Source: CBDCKN01 sp965219035
GTDB taxonomy: Bacteria > Gemmatimonadota > Gemmatimonadetes > Longimicrobiales > Gaopeijiaceae
Direction of reading: 5' to 3'
DNA length: 64,000 nt
Assembly (NCBI GenBank): GCA_965219035.1
Contig: CBDCMR010000004.1
Location: forward strand, 186,001-250,000
Positions 1 to 8,893 of the stretch are shown here, in pieces. The notes beneath the pieces were generated by a model. The model did no database searches, was not told the origin of the DNA, and saw only the letters and a list, made by a program, of their open reading frames with translations. How positions within the stretch are numbered: position 1 is the first letter of the stretch; each line of letters begins with the position of its first letter. The position numbers and the translations under genes were made by a program.

Positions 1-1362
1 CTCCTGGGCCAGCTTGATGGCAATGATGTTCTGCGACTTCATGAGGCCCGTGCGGAGGGTCATGGGCCCTTCGAACCGGTTGGAGAAGTTGGCTGGCCTC
101 CACTCGGTGCCGTCGACCTGCATGGTCACCACCGGCGCGTCCAGCACCACGAACGTCGGGGGAATGCGGGCGGCCACGGCGGCGGTGTAGACGAACGGCT
201 TGAACCCGGAGCCGGCCTGCCGGAGCGCCTGAGTCGCCCGGTTGAACTTCGACACCTGGAAGTCCCGTCCACCGATCATGGCCCGGACGGAGCCAGTCCA
301 CGGATCGAGCGCCACGAAGAGCCCCTGCACGTAGAGAAGCTCTGAGACGTCGACTCCTGCGGCGACGGAGTCCTGGTAGGCCTCGTAGGTCAAGTGCTCG
401 AAGCCGGGGCGGGCCTCGATGCGCGCCCACCCATCTCTCATGGAGACCTCGGCGGCCCGCTGCATGCGGACGTCCAGGGTGGTGTAGATCCTCAAGCCCG
501 CCGTGTAGAGCTTGCTCCCGAAGCGGTCGTCCAGAATCTGGCGGACCCACTCCTCGAAGTACGGGGCGATGCTTCCACCCGCCACGGCCCGTTTGGTCGG
601 GATGGCGGCGGCCGTGTACCGCTCCAGATCCTCCGGAGGGAGGAAGCTCTGCTCCACCATGCGCCGTAGCACCAGGTCACGGCGCCGCCGCGCGTTCTCG
701 GGGCGGAGAAGGGGGCTGTAGTAGGCGGGCAGGTTGGGGATGGCCGCCAGGAGTGCCGTCTCCGCAGGATTCAGCTCCGACGCGTTCTTGGCGAAGTAGT
801 TCCGGGCAGCGGTCTGGATGCCCCACCGGCCGTGACCGTAGTTGATCTCGTTGACGTAGGCTTCGAGGATCTGGTCTTTCGTGTACGATCGCTCGAGGGC
901 GAACGCCACCTGGAGCTCCTTCAGCTTCCGTACGAAGCGTCGCTCGAACCCGATCTGGCTCTCGAACATGTTTCGGGCGAGCTGCTGGGTGATGGTGCTC
1001 CCCCCTCCCAGATTACGCCCCGTCAGCAGACCGACCACCGCCCTGACAACTCCGCGGATGTCCACGCCGTGGTGGTCGTAGAAGCGCTTGTCCTCCACCG
1101 CAACGAAAGCGTGCCGCACGTAGTCCGGGAGTGCGTTGATGGACACGGGAGTGCGACGCTCGATGCCGATCTCCGCGAGGAGCCTGCCGTCGTGGCTGTA
1201 AAGCTTGCTGGTCTGCTCGGGCTCGAAGGTGCGGATCTGGGCGACGGAAGGACAGTCAGAGCAGAGGTTCTGCCAAGATCCCCACGCCAACCCGGACCCC
1301 ACCCCGACCAGGAGGAAGACGGTGAGAAGCAACAGCCGGGGACGCCATGGCTTCTTGATCAC
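1..1362 (-). CDS. mrcA: Penicillin-binding protein 1A (class A), C-terminus beyond the window
   Basis: Bifunctional peptidoglycan glycosyltransferase/transpeptidase anchored in the inner membrane. The GTG at 1362 follows GGAG by 9 nt and opens with KKPWRPR, then a transmembrane helix at about residues 10-27. The glycosyltransferase domain shows EDKRFYDHHG (residues 90-99) and GGGSTITQQLARN (about 119). The transpeptidase domain shows the SxxK nucleophile motif as SGFK (about 380) and SQN as the SxN motif (about 442). The KTG motif lies past the window edge, so only about 454 residues are visible. It reads away from the next gene, with a 262-bp spacer between them. Family call is firm; 1A rather than another class A PBP is the usual reading of this architecture. 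Confidence 0.95.
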   Translation of the reverse strand, partial: MIKKPWRPRLLLLTVFLLVGVGSGLAWGSWQNLCSDCPSVAQIRTFEPEQTSKLYSHDGRLLAEIGIERRTPVSINALPDYVRHAFVAVEDKRFYDHHGVDIRGVVRAVVGLLTGRNLGGGSTITQQLARNMFESQIGFERRFVRKLKELQVAFALERSYTKDQILEAYVNEINYGHGRWGIQTAARNYFAKNASELNPAETALLAAIPNLPAYYSPLLRPENARRRRDLVLRRMVEQSFLPPEDLERYTAAAIPTKRAVAGGSIAPYFEEWVRQILDDRFGSKLYTAGLRIYTTLDVRMQRAAEVSMRDGWARIEARPGFEHLTYEAYQDSVAAGVDVSELLYVQGLFVALDPWTGSVRAMIGGRDFQVSKFNRATQALRQAGSGFKPFVYTAAVAARIPPTFVVLDAPVVTMQVDGTEWRPANFSNRFEGPMTLRTGLMKSQNIIAIKLAQE

Positions 1363-1624
1363 GGATTCGTTCTCCGTCGGTTCATGTGCGGCTCGGACCC
1401 CGCGCTGCGGTTCGGGCCTCGTGCGGTGGCTCGGCCCCCTGCCGGAGCGCCGACACGGGGACGCTCTCGGACAATCTCGAAGTACCGGTCAGGGACCACC
1501 AGGGTCCCTACCATCGCGGGAGCTCCCACGTGTTTGCAGCTTTCATGCCATGAACCGGGTGTCGTGACATTCGTCACCGGCCGGTGTAGACACCGACGGC
1601 TCGTCCTTCACACCAGAGACGCAC

Positions 1625-2161
1625 ATGAAGCGGACCACTCTCGCATTCGCTATCCTGATCTCCAGCCCTGCTCTGGCGTGTGGTGGAGGTGGTGGAGCGG
1701 GCGGGCCCAGGGAGAGCGCCGCGCAACAGCCGGAGGGCGTGCTTGGTCCGCGAGATCTGGGGCGTGTTGACGCAGACCGCTTCAGGGCAGCCATGGATGC
1801 CGTGGTCGTCGGCCGCTTCGGCCATACGCTGAGTCGCCAGGAGGAGCAGCTTCGGACGGTGACCTACGAGTTCGAGTGGAAGTCACGGGATCCCACGCCG
1901 GAAGGGCGCTCGGCCGGGTACACTGACACCCGCTACCGGATCACCATCCAGGGTCGCAGGGGGGCGGCCGGTAGAGGAGGGACGTCCACCCCCTTCCGCT
2001 TCAGCCTCCGGTCGGAGTATCAGGCGCGCACCACCACAGATGGGGCGTGGCAACCGACGGAGCCGCTGGACGCCGATCTGGCGGTGGCGGTGGAGCGCAT
2101 GCTCGCCGACCTGGAAGCCGAGCTCCAAACGCTGCATCTTCTTCAAGCCGAAGCCGACTGA
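1625..2161 (+). CDS. Putative lipoprotein of unknown function
   Basis: A 178-residue protein not recognised as a known family. It begins with a basic-hydrophobic signal ending in SPALAC followed by a Gly run, consistent with a lipoprotein, although Ala at -3 of the lipobox is unusual. The rest is hydrophilic and basic/acidic mixed, ending in a Leu- and Glu-rich helix. ATG at 1625 is preceded by a weak ribosome site. It is followed nine bases after its stop by the cupin gene, so the two may be co-transcribed. The function cannot be inferred from sequence. Confidence 0.6.
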   Translation: MKRTTLAFAILISSPALACGGGGGAGGPRESAAQQPEGVLGPRDLGRVDADRFRAAMDAVVVGRFGHTLSRQEEQLRTVTYEFEWKSRDPTPEGRSAGYTDTRYRITIQGRRGAAGRGGTSTPFRFSLRSEYQARTTTDGAWQPTEPLDADLAVAVERMLADLEAELQTLHLLQAEAD

Positions 2162-2169
2162 TCCCGACC

Positions 2170-2535
2170 TTGAAACGAACCCCAACACGCGTGGAAAAGC
2201 CCTGGGGCCATGAGCTCATCTGGGCCGAGACAGAAGAGTACCTGGGCAAGATCCTCCATATCCGGGCTGGTGAGGCTCTTTCTCTGCAGTACCATGAGCA
2301 AAAGGACGAGACCATACATCTGCTCTCTGGCGAGATGAGATTCGAAGCGGGTGCGTCACCCGATGAGCTCGAGGACATAGATCTGAAGGCCGGCGAGAGC
2401 TATCACGTACGGGCAGGCATCATCCATCGCATGATCGCCGTCACGAACTGCGATGTGCTCGAGGCCTCCACCCCCCATCTCAGCGACGTCGTCCGCCTGG
2501 AGGACCGGTATGGCCGGGCTCCCGCGGGGGGGTGA
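2170..2535 (+). CDS. Single-domain cupin, mannose-6-phosphate isomerase-like
   Basis: Small beta-barrel metalloprotein of about 121 residues. The N-terminus carries VEKPWGHE, the signature of type II phosphomannose isomerases and their stand-alone cupin relatives. The metal-binding cupin motif 1 reads YHEQKDETIHLLSGE and motif 2 includes AGIIHRM. The reading frame is open further upstream inside the preceding gene, but homology starts near TTG 2170, just after that gene's stop; GTG 2191 is an alternative start. By family, such proteins isomerise or bind sugar phosphates or act as small-molecule dioxygenases. The exact substrate is unknown. Confidence 0.75.
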   Translation: MKRTPTRVEKPWGHELIWAETEEYLGKILHIRAGEALSLQYHEQKDETIHLLSGEMRFEAGASPDELEDIDLKAGESYHVRAGIIHRMIAVTNCDVLEASTPHLSDVVRLEDRYGRAPAGG

Positions 2536-2569
2536 CCTCCGTTCGCGACAGGTGCAGATAGGGGCAAGG

Positions 2570-3784
2570 GTGATCTCTTTCCTGGCGATCCCACTCGCCG
2601 CGTGCGTGGCGTGCTCCCCGGCCCAGACGGACCAGGCGGCCGCCCTCGTGACGTCGTCAGACCCGTTGTTGGCCCGGGCTGCCGCCACGCTCCTACCCGA
2701 TCTGGCGAACCGCTCCGGCCTGGAGCTCCAGGGGCCCGTGCGGCTGGAACGCCGCACGCGTGGCGAGCTGGAGCGTTACCTGGAGTTCAAGCTCGACGAG
2801 GAGCTCCCGGACTCCGAGGCCGAGCTTCTCACCGAGTCCTACGGACTCTTCGGTCTGGTGCCCCGGGACATGAACCTACGGGCGGTCTTGAAGGGGCTCT
2901 ATCTGGAACAAGTCGCCGGCTTCTACGATCCGGACTCCACCACGCTCTTCGTCCTCGACGATCAGCCCGAGGAGGCTCTGGAGTCGCTTCTCGTCCACGA
3001 GCTCGTCCATGCGATCCAGGATCAGAGCATCGATTTGGATGCCATCACCGATCCGGATCTGGGCAACGACCGCCAGGTGGCGGCACAGGCGGCCATCGAA
3101 GGGCACGCCACCCTGGTCATGTTCGAGTTCCTCATGGCGCTGCAGGGAGGCTCGTTGGACCTGACGGAGATCACGAACTTCACCGAGCTGGTGCGTCCCG
3201 CTCTCGAGGCGGCGCGGACTCAGTCACCGGCCTTGGCCGAGGCACCTCTGGTGCTCCAGGAGTCCCTGCTCTTCCCGTATCTCGGCGGAGCCGCCTTCGT
3301 GGAAGCTCTGTGGAAGCACGGGCCGGGACGCCCCCCACCCTTCGGCCCACAACTTCCCATATCCACGGAGCAGATCCTCCATCCCGAGAGGTTCCTCGGT
3401 GACGGGCGGGACTCGCCCGTGACCGTGAACGTGACGACGCCGGCCGGTTGGAGCCGGCTTTACGACGACAGCTTGGGTGAGCTCGAGACCGGAATCCTGC
3501 TGGAGATGCACACGGGCTCTCGGGCCCAGGCGGAAGGCTGGGACGGGGATCGTTATCTCCTACTGGAGAATGGGGATGGGGCCCGAGCGCTGGTGTGGGT
3601 CAGCGTCTGGGACAGCGAGAGCCAGCGCGACGGGTTCATCGATGCCCTGTGGCCGCACCTGAGCGGGTTCCCCGTGGAGGCCTCCTTGGGTGCCATGGAT
3701 GTGGCCGGCCGGCCGGGAGCCCGTCTTGTGATCGGGGATGACCCGGGAGTGGAGGCGTCTCTGGGGAGCCCGGCGGGGTCCTGA
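2570..3784 (+). CDS. Secreted lipoprotein with HExxH zinc-peptidase signature
   Basis: About 404 residues from GTG 2570; GTG 2552 is an alternative start. The N-terminus is a signal with lipobox-like LAAC or VAC before SPAQ, so it is probably anchored in the outer membrane and faces the periplasm. The core reads LLVHELVHAIQDQ, an HExxH zinc site, followed about 30 residues later by EGHA, which can supply the third ligand. A MFxF helix follows. This arrangement is typical of uncharacterised bacterial gluzincin-type lipoproteins. Substrate unknown. The gene ends five bases before aroB, so the two probably share a transcript although no functional link is obvious. Confidence 0.75.
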   Translation: MISFLAIPLAACVACSPAQTDQAAALVTSSDPLLARAAATLLPDLANRSGLELQGPVRLERRTRGELERYLEFKLDEELPDSEAELLTESYGLFGLVPRDMNLRAVLKGLYLEQVAGFYDPDSTTLFVLDDQPEEALESLLVHELVHAIQDQSIDLDAITDPDLGNDRQVAAQAAIEGHATLVMFEFLMALQGGSLDLTEITNFTELVRPALEAARTQSPALAEAPLVLQESLLFPYLGGAAFVEALWKHGPGRPPPFGPQLPISTEQILHPERFLGDGRDSPVTVNVTTPAGWSRLYDDSLGELETGILLEMHTGSRAQAEGWDGDRYLLLENGDGARALVWVSVWDSESQRDGFIDALWPHLSGFPVEASLGAMDVAGRPGARLVIGDDPGVEASLGSPAGS

Positions 3785-3789
3785 TCTCC

Positions 3790-4917
3790 GTGACCCGTTC
3801 CAACGTGGTCTCGACCTCGGTACGCCGTGGAGGGCACACGTCCGAATACCGGGTGCTGGTGGGGAGTGGCCTACTCGCCTCGCTGCCGGATCTGCTCCGC
3901 GAGCACGCGCCGGCACATCGCTACGCCGTGATCTCCGACTCGACGGTTGCTGAGCTCTACGGGCACGCGGTGCTCGAAACCATGCGGGGAGCGGGCCTCG
4001 GGGTCGAGCTGTTCTCGTTCCCGGCCGGAGAGCGGCACAAGACCAGAACACGTTGGGCGGACCTCACCGACGGCCTGCTCAAAGGAGGCTTCGCCCGGGA
4101 TTCGTGCGTGGTCGCGCTCGGTGGAGGTGTGGTGGGGGACCTGGCCGGTTTCGTGGCTGCAACCTATATGCGCGGAGTTCCTGTGGTGCAGGTGCCAACC
4201 AGCCTGGTAGCCATGATCGACGCCTCCGTCGGCGGCAAGACGGGGGTGGACGTCGAGGAAGGCAAGAATCTGGTAGGGGCTTTCCACGCGCCGAACCTCG
4301 TGGTGGCGGATCCGGAGGTGATCCAGACGCTGCCGCGCGAGGAGCGTGCTCAGGGACTGGTCGAGGCCGTGAAGCACGGCGCCATCATGGACGGCCTTTA
4401 TCTGGACAAACTGGAGCGGGACATGCCTGCGCTGCTGGACGGCGAGGTCGGGCCTGTGGAGCGGGCCGTCGCCCGCTCGGTGGAGCTCAAGGCCGAGGTG
4501 GTCTCGGCGGACGAGCGGGAGTCAGGCCGGCGCGAGGTCCTCAACTTCGGCCACACCCTGGGTCACGCCATCGAAGGCGCCTCTGCATACGGCGTCCCTC
4601 ACGGGACGGCAGTGGCCGTGGGTATGTCTCTGGAGGCCCGCCTGGGGGAGCGGCTGGGATTGACCGAGCGCGGCGTCGCGGAGCGTCTCGGCCGGATCGC
4701 GGGGATCCTCGAGATAGGTCTCGTATTGCCGGGCCGGGCCGCGCCGAGGGAGATCATGACATATCTTGGGCTCGACAAGAAGGCTCGGCTCGGCCGACCG
4801 AGGTTTGTGCTCCTCTCTCGAATCGGTATGGTACACCGCAGCGACGACTCCTGGAGTCAGCCGGTAGACGAGAACCTGGTGCTGGATCTGTTAAACTCGA
4901 TGGCTACGAAAGGGTGA
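3790..4917 (+). CDS. aroB: 3-dehydroquinate synthase
   Basis: Second step of the shikimate pathway: converts DAHP to 3-dehydroquinate using NAD and a divalent metal, in the cytoplasm. At 375 residues it is a normal length. Signatures are all present: GGGVVGDLAGFVAATYMRG (NAD-binding), PTSLVAMIDASVGGKTGVD, GKNLVGAFHAP, EAVKHG and NFGHTLGHAIE, with the metal-binding Glu and His residues. The GTG start at 3790 lies five bases after the upstream stop. A second in-frame TGA follows the first after three codons. A family-A repeat element begins 12 bp downstream. Confidence 0.97.
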   Translation: MTRSNVVSTSVRRGGHTSEYRVLVGSGLLASLPDLLREHAPAHRYAVISDSTVAELYGHAVLETMRGAGLGVELFSFPAGERHKTRTRWADLTDGLLKGGFARDSCVVALGGGVVGDLAGFVAATYMRGVPVVQVPTSLVAMIDASVGGKTGVDVEEGKNLVGAFHAPNLVVADPEVIQTLPREERAQGLVEAVKHGAIMDGLYLDKLERDMPALLDGEVGPVERAVARSVELKAEVVSADERESGRREVLNFGHTLGHAIEGASAYGVPHGTAVAVGMSLEARLGERLGLTERGVAERLGRIAGILEIGLVLPGRAAPREIMTYLGLDKKARLGRPRFVLLSRIGMVHRSDDSWSQPVDENLVLDLLNSMATKG

Positions 4918-4928
4918 TGCGAAGGATG

Positions 4929-5141
4929 AGAGGCCTGTGGAAGGAATACAGTGGGTCGCGCACAGGGGTCTTGCGACGCTCAGAGTAGGAACGACGACGA
5001 GTCGTAGCAGGGCTACGGTGAGGAGGAGAGACGACCTATGAGACCGCAACCCCCCTGTGCCCTTCGGGTTAGGGCGGCGAGGGCCCATCGCCGGTGTTGG
5101 CGCTCCTAACGCGACCCGCTGTACTCCTTCCACAGGCCTCT
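4929..5141. repeat. Family A inverted-repeat element, copy 1
   Basis: A 213-bp intergenic element with ends GAGGCCT/AGGCCTC. About 31 bp of the left end (4930-4960) pairs with the right end (5111-5140) with only two mismatches, one of them a G-T wobble. The interior shares GGGGTCTTGCG, AGGGCTACGG, CGCAACCCCCC and GGGTTAGGGCGGC with the copies at 42657 and 53456. It fills nearly all the gap between aroB and the next gene, whose GTG start lies five bases past the right end. Probably a non-autonomous mobile element or a structured repeat. The left end lacks the TA seen at the other copies. Confidence 0.85.
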
Positions 5142-5145
5142 AGTC

Positions 5146-6768
5146 GTGGAACTCTCAGAGGGAGCTGAAATAGAGCTGGGGCGCGTCACGGGCCAGGGCG
5201 TGGCTGCCGTCCTTTCGGCAAGAGCGACGTCGGATCACGAGGAGGTGTTCTTGGTCCTGGAGGACGACGAGGTCACGTTCGGCCAGATGGAGAGCAGGGC
5301 TGAGGCCCTGGCCGCTTCTCTCGCCGGACTCGGAATCGAGGCCGGGGACCGCGTCGCCGTCGTCATGCCCCCCTGGCCGGAGTTCGTCATCTCCATGTTC
5401 GCCGTGGCCAAGCTCGGAGCCGTTCTGGTGCCGCTGAATCCACGGCTCACCGGCCCAGACCTCCAGTACACCCTGCGACACTCCGAGACCGTGGCGGCCA
5501 TCACGGCCGAGACGCTGGAGGATGTCGACTTCCTGGAGCTCTTCGAAGACCTCCTGATACAGCTCCCGGATCTTCAGTACCTGATCACGGTGGGCGAGGA
5601 GGATCTCTGGTACGACGATCGGATCTTCCAGTTCGAGGATCTGCTGTCGGCGGGGCGCGGTCGGGACTACTCAGCCCAGTCCGTGGACCCGAGCGAGGAC
5701 CTGTTCGCCATCGTCTATACGTCGGGGACCACCGGCAAGCCCAAGGGCGTCGGGCTGACGCACGCCAACGTACTGGGCGTGGCTGAAAGCACGGCCAAGG
5801 TGCTGGGCTTGAGCTCGAGCGACCGAGTGGTAGGGGTCACGGCCCTCTTCCACGTATTCGGCCTTGGCCCGGGGATCTTGGGGTCCCTCGTCTCCGGGTC
5901 GGCGCTGGTCCTCCAGGATGACTTCGAGGGCGCGGGCACCCTGGACCACATCGAGCGTCACAGGGCCACCGTCCATCATGGTGTGCCCACACTCTTCGTG
6001 ACCGAGCTTCACAAGCAGAAGTCGCAAGCCCGCGACCTCTCCTCGCTCAGGGTGGGTCTGGTGGCGGGAGCGCCCGTCTCGGACGACTTCGTTCGGGCTG
6101 TGACGGAGCATCTCTGTCCGGATCTGCTCATCGCCTACTCCCTCACCGAGGCCTCCTCGACGGTTTGCATCACCCGGCAGGAGGACCCGCCGTCGAAGCG
6201 TCTCTTCACGGTCGGACGTCCCATCGAGGGCACCGAAGTGAAGATCCTCGATCCGGACGGTGGAGAGCTTCCCGTGGAGAGCGTCGGCGAGATCGGAGTG
6301 CGCGGACCCGGCGTCATGCACGGCTACTACAGGCAGCCCAGGGAGACATCCAACTCTCTCGACCCCGACGGGTTCTTCCTGACCGGCGACCTCGGTATCA
6401 TCGACGAGGACGGGTTCGTCCACTTGGTCGGGCGGCAGAAAGAGGTTATAATCTGCGGTGGTTACAACGTTTACCCCCGGGAAGTTGAGGATCGACTTCA
6501 CTCACACCCGGCGGTACGTGAGGCCGTGGTGGCCGGGGTCTCAGATGATGTTCTGGGAGAGGCCATCTGCGCGTGCGTCGTTCCCGACGAGGGTGCCATC
6601 GTCACCGGTCAGGAGATCATCGACTGGTGTGCGGTCACGCTCGCGGACTACAAGGTTCCCGACCTCGTCCACTTTGTGGACGAGTTTCCGTTGACGGGCA
6701 CCGGACAGATCCGACGAGTGGAGCTCTCACGCAGGGTTCGGGCGACGCACGAGCGCTACAGGACATGA
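5146..6768 (+). CDS. AMP-dependent acyl-CoA synthetase/ligase
   Basis: ANL-superfamily enzyme of 540 residues that activates a carboxylic acid, probably a fatty acid, to acyl-AMP and then acyl-CoA. The P-loop motif YTSGTTGKPKGV lies at about residues 190-201. YSLTEASS corresponds to the A5 region, TGDLGIIDEDGFVHLVGRQKE to the A7/A8 hinge and the C-terminal lysine lies in GTGQIRR. The start is GTG 5146, only four bases after the family-A element, so the translation start region lies partly inside the repeat. Long- or medium-chain specificity cannot be read from sequence. Confidence 0.92.
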   Translation: MELSEGAEIELGRVTGQGVAAVLSARATSDHEEVFLVLEDDEVTFGQMESRAEALAASLAGLGIEAGDRVAVVMPPWPEFVISMFAVAKLGAVLVPLNPRLTGPDLQYTLRHSETVAAITAETLEDVDFLELFEDLLIQLPDLQYLITVGEEDLWYDDRIFQFEDLLSAGRGRDYSAQSVDPSEDLFAIVYTSGTTGKPKGVGLTHANVLGVAESTAKVLGLSSSDRVVGVTALFHVFGLGPGILGSLVSGSALVLQDDFEGAGTLDHIERHRATVHHGVPTLFVTELHKQKSQARDLSSLRVGLVAGAPVSDDFVRAVTEHLCPDLLIAYSLTEASSTVCITRQEDPPSKRLFTVGRPIEGTEVKILDPDGGELPVESVGEIGVRGPGVMHGYYRQPRETSNSLDPDGFFLTGDLGIIDEDGFVHLVGRQKEVIICGGYNVYPREVEDRLHSHPAVREAVVAGVSDDVLGEAICACVVPDEGAIVTGQEIIDWCAVTLADYKVPDLVHFVDEFPLTGTGQIRRVELSRRVRATHERYRT

Positions 6769-6904
6769 AGGACTGCCGGGCATTCTGATACCTGGCCCCC
6801 CTTACCCCTACCAGATTCGACTGCCCATCGAGGCACGATGACCTGGCACGGGTGGGGAGGTCTCGCGAGTGCAGCCGGCATACTCAAATCGCGAGAAGGA
6901 ATCA

Positions 6905-8881
6905 ATGAAACCGTATTCCCAGACCCCTCTTGTGGAGGGGCCCAGCAAGGCATTGGCCGATGCCCCCAACGCGGCCCTCCTCATCGACTTCGACAACGTC
7001 ACGATGGGGATGCGAAGCGACCTTTCCAAGGAGCTGAAGAGCCTCCTCCAGTCGGACATCATACGGGGGAAGGTCACCGTTCAGCGGGCCTATGCCGACT
7101 GGCGTCGCTACCCACAGTACATCGTCCCACTCTCCGAAGCTTCCGTCGACCTCATCTTCGCCCCCGCCTACGGGAGCTCGAAGAAGAACGCCACCGACAT
7201 CCGGATGGCTATCGACGGAGTGGAGCTGGTTTTCATTCGCCCCGAAATCGGGACCTTCATCCTCCTGACCGGTGACTCCGACTTCTCGAGCCTGGTTCTC
7301 AAGCTCAAGGAGTACGGGAAGTACGTCATCGGCGTAGGGATCCAGGAGTCCAGCTCCGACATCCTCGTGCAGAACTGTGACGAGTACTACTCGTACACGA
7401 GCCTCACCGGCCTGCGGAAGACCACGGACAGCGTCGGCAAGCCCACGGATCCGTGGGAGCTGATGGCAGATGCCCTGACCCGCATGACCAAGCGAAGCGA
7501 CATCATGCGGTCGGATCGCCTCAAGCAGGTGATGATCGAGATCGACGGCAACTTTGACGAGGGGAGCTACGGGTTCAGTAAGTTCTCCAAGTTCTTGGCC
7601 GAGGCGTCATCCCGCGGCATCGTCAAGCTCCACAAGCTGGAGAACGGTCAATACGAGGTGAAGGTCGCCCGAAAGGGGGGGAGCGCGGCGTCGGATAACG
7701 GCGATGGCGACCGCAAGGGCCGGGGTTCCACCTCTTCCCGGAGGGCGAGATCCGAGAAGCCACGCTCGGGGAGACCCGAGCGGTCGGAGGAGATCGAAGA
7801 GCGGTCGGGGTCCTTGGACGAGGACGGCGCCGATCCGCTCCGTAGCGCCTACGAGCTGATGCTGGTGTGCCTCCGCGCCCTCAAGGAAAGGGGCAGGGAA
7901 TCGGTCCGGGATTCCGACGTCAAGCGAAAGATGCTCGAGCGTGACTCGAGCTTCGACGAGGCCGAGCTCGGCTTCGGGAAGTTCAGCCGGTTTCTCCAGC
8001 AGGCCGAGGAGCATGGGGTGGTCCACCTCGAGAGGACCCACACCGGCAACTACCAGGTCTCCCTCAGGGAGGACGACGCCGGCTCCGATCCGGGGCAAGG
8101 GGAGGGGTCCGAGGAGGCTATCGACTCTCCGGGCACCGCGGAGGCTCGGAGTTCGGCTGAACCTCACGGCACAACGGACCAGAGATCTTTGGGTCGCCTG
8201 GGGCCCAGAGGGGGGTCGGGGCGGCGGCGCGATTCGGGCGATCCTGTCCTCTTCGAGGGGCAGGTGGTCGGCCAGGGCACGAAGGGACGTTCAAGAGCCT
8301 CTGAGGAGGATGCGGTCCAGGTGGGCGGCTTGGGTCTGCCCGCCGGAAGCGAGGCCATGATCAGCTACGTCACGAACTCCTACAAGGGCGTGGGCAAGAA
8401 GACGGCGGAGGCTCTCGTGGAGGCGTTCGGTAACGCTCTCTTCGAGGTCTTCCAGAATGCGCCGCATCGTGTAAGCGAGGTCGTACCACGGCGCGCCGAG
8501 CAGGTCTTGGCGGAGTGGCGGACGGACTACTCGCGCCGGACCGAGGGGACTCGGCGGCGAGAGGAGGCATCCGCCTCGACGCCCAGTCCCGAGGCCGACC
8601 AGCCTGACGAGCGTGGTCCGAAAGGGGGGCGCCGGCCCAAGGCAGGGCACCAGCCCAGGTCGGAGCGCCAGCGGCGGGAGGAACGCGAGCCCAAGGAGGG
8701 GCGTCAGCCCTCGGGAGAGCACCGCCCCGCAGAGAGGCAGAGCGACCCCAGGAGCGAAAGAGGCCGGCTGAGCGAAGGGCCGTCCTCCTCCAGGGCCGTG
8801 CCGCGCGGTCGCGGGGGGGCGAGGAGGACTCGCCGAGGCTCCAGGCGACAGTCTCCTGGGTCCGACCACGAGAAGAGCTGA
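6905..8881 (+). CDS. NYN-domain protein with two OST-HTH/LOTUS domains and a helix-hairpin-helix
   Basis: A 658-residue predicted RNA-acting protein. ATG 6905 has AAGGA five bases upstream and is preferred to the upstream in-frame GTG at 6869. The NYN (PIN-like nuclease) domain spans about residues 20-165: LLIDFDNV, then KNATDIRMAID and LTGDSDFSSL give the acidic cluster. Two OST-HTH domains follow, about 185-250 and 300-375, each with the GFGKFSxFL-type core. A GVGKKTAEALVEAFG helix-hairpin-helix lies near 490, then an Arg/Glu/Pro-rich disordered tail. NYN plus OST-HTH is known; the added HhH and tail are less usual. The DNA-glycosylase gene follows 12 bp later. Confidence 0.88.
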   Translation: MKPYSQTPLVEGPSKALADAPNAALLIDFDNVTMGMRSDLSKELKSLLQSDIIRGKVTVQRAYADWRRYPQYIVPLSEASVDLIFAPAYGSSKKNATDIRMAIDGVELVFIRPEIGTFILLTGDSDFSSLVLKLKEYGKYVIGVGIQESSSDILVQNCDEYYSYTSLTGLRKTTDSVGKPTDPWELMADALTRMTKRSDIMRSDRLKQVMIEIDGNFDEGSYGFSKFSKFLAEASSRGIVKLHKLENGQYEVKVARKGGSAASDNGDGDRKGRGSTSSRRARSEKPRSGRPERSEEIEERSGSLDEDGADPLRSAYELMLVCLRALKERGRESVRDSDVKRKMLERDSSFDEAELGFGKFSRFLQQAEEHGVVHLERTHTGNYQVSLREDDAGSDPGQGEGSEEAIDSPGTAEARSSAEPHGTTDQRSLGRLGPRGGSGRRRDSGDPVLFEGQVVGQGTKGRSRASEEDAVQVGGLGLPAGSEAMISYVTNSYKGVGKKTAEALVEAFGNALFEVFQNAPHRVSEVVPRRAEQVLAEWRTDYSRRTEGTRRREEASASTPSPEADQPDERGPKGGRRPKAGHQPRSERQRREEREPKEGRQPSGEHRPAERQSDPRSERGRLSEGPSSSRAVPRGRGGARRTRRGSRRQSPGSDHEKS

Positions 8882-8893
8882 CGGAAAGATTCG

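Noticed and set aside
2047..2169. Longer cupin start inside the preceding lipoprotein gene
   Set aside because: The extra residues are Gly/Arg-rich read-through of another frame without homology; the family begins at VEKPWGHE.
4929..5141. Family A elements as integron attC sites
   Set aside because: They lack the paired RYYYAAC/GTTRRRY core sites in the right order and are not next to an integrase or cassette array. GTTAGG...CCTAAC is present only as an internal stem.
6840..6860. TGGCAC-like sequence as a sigma-54 promoter before the NYN gene
   Set aside because: The -12 element (TTGC) is absent at the right spacing and no activator gene is nearby.
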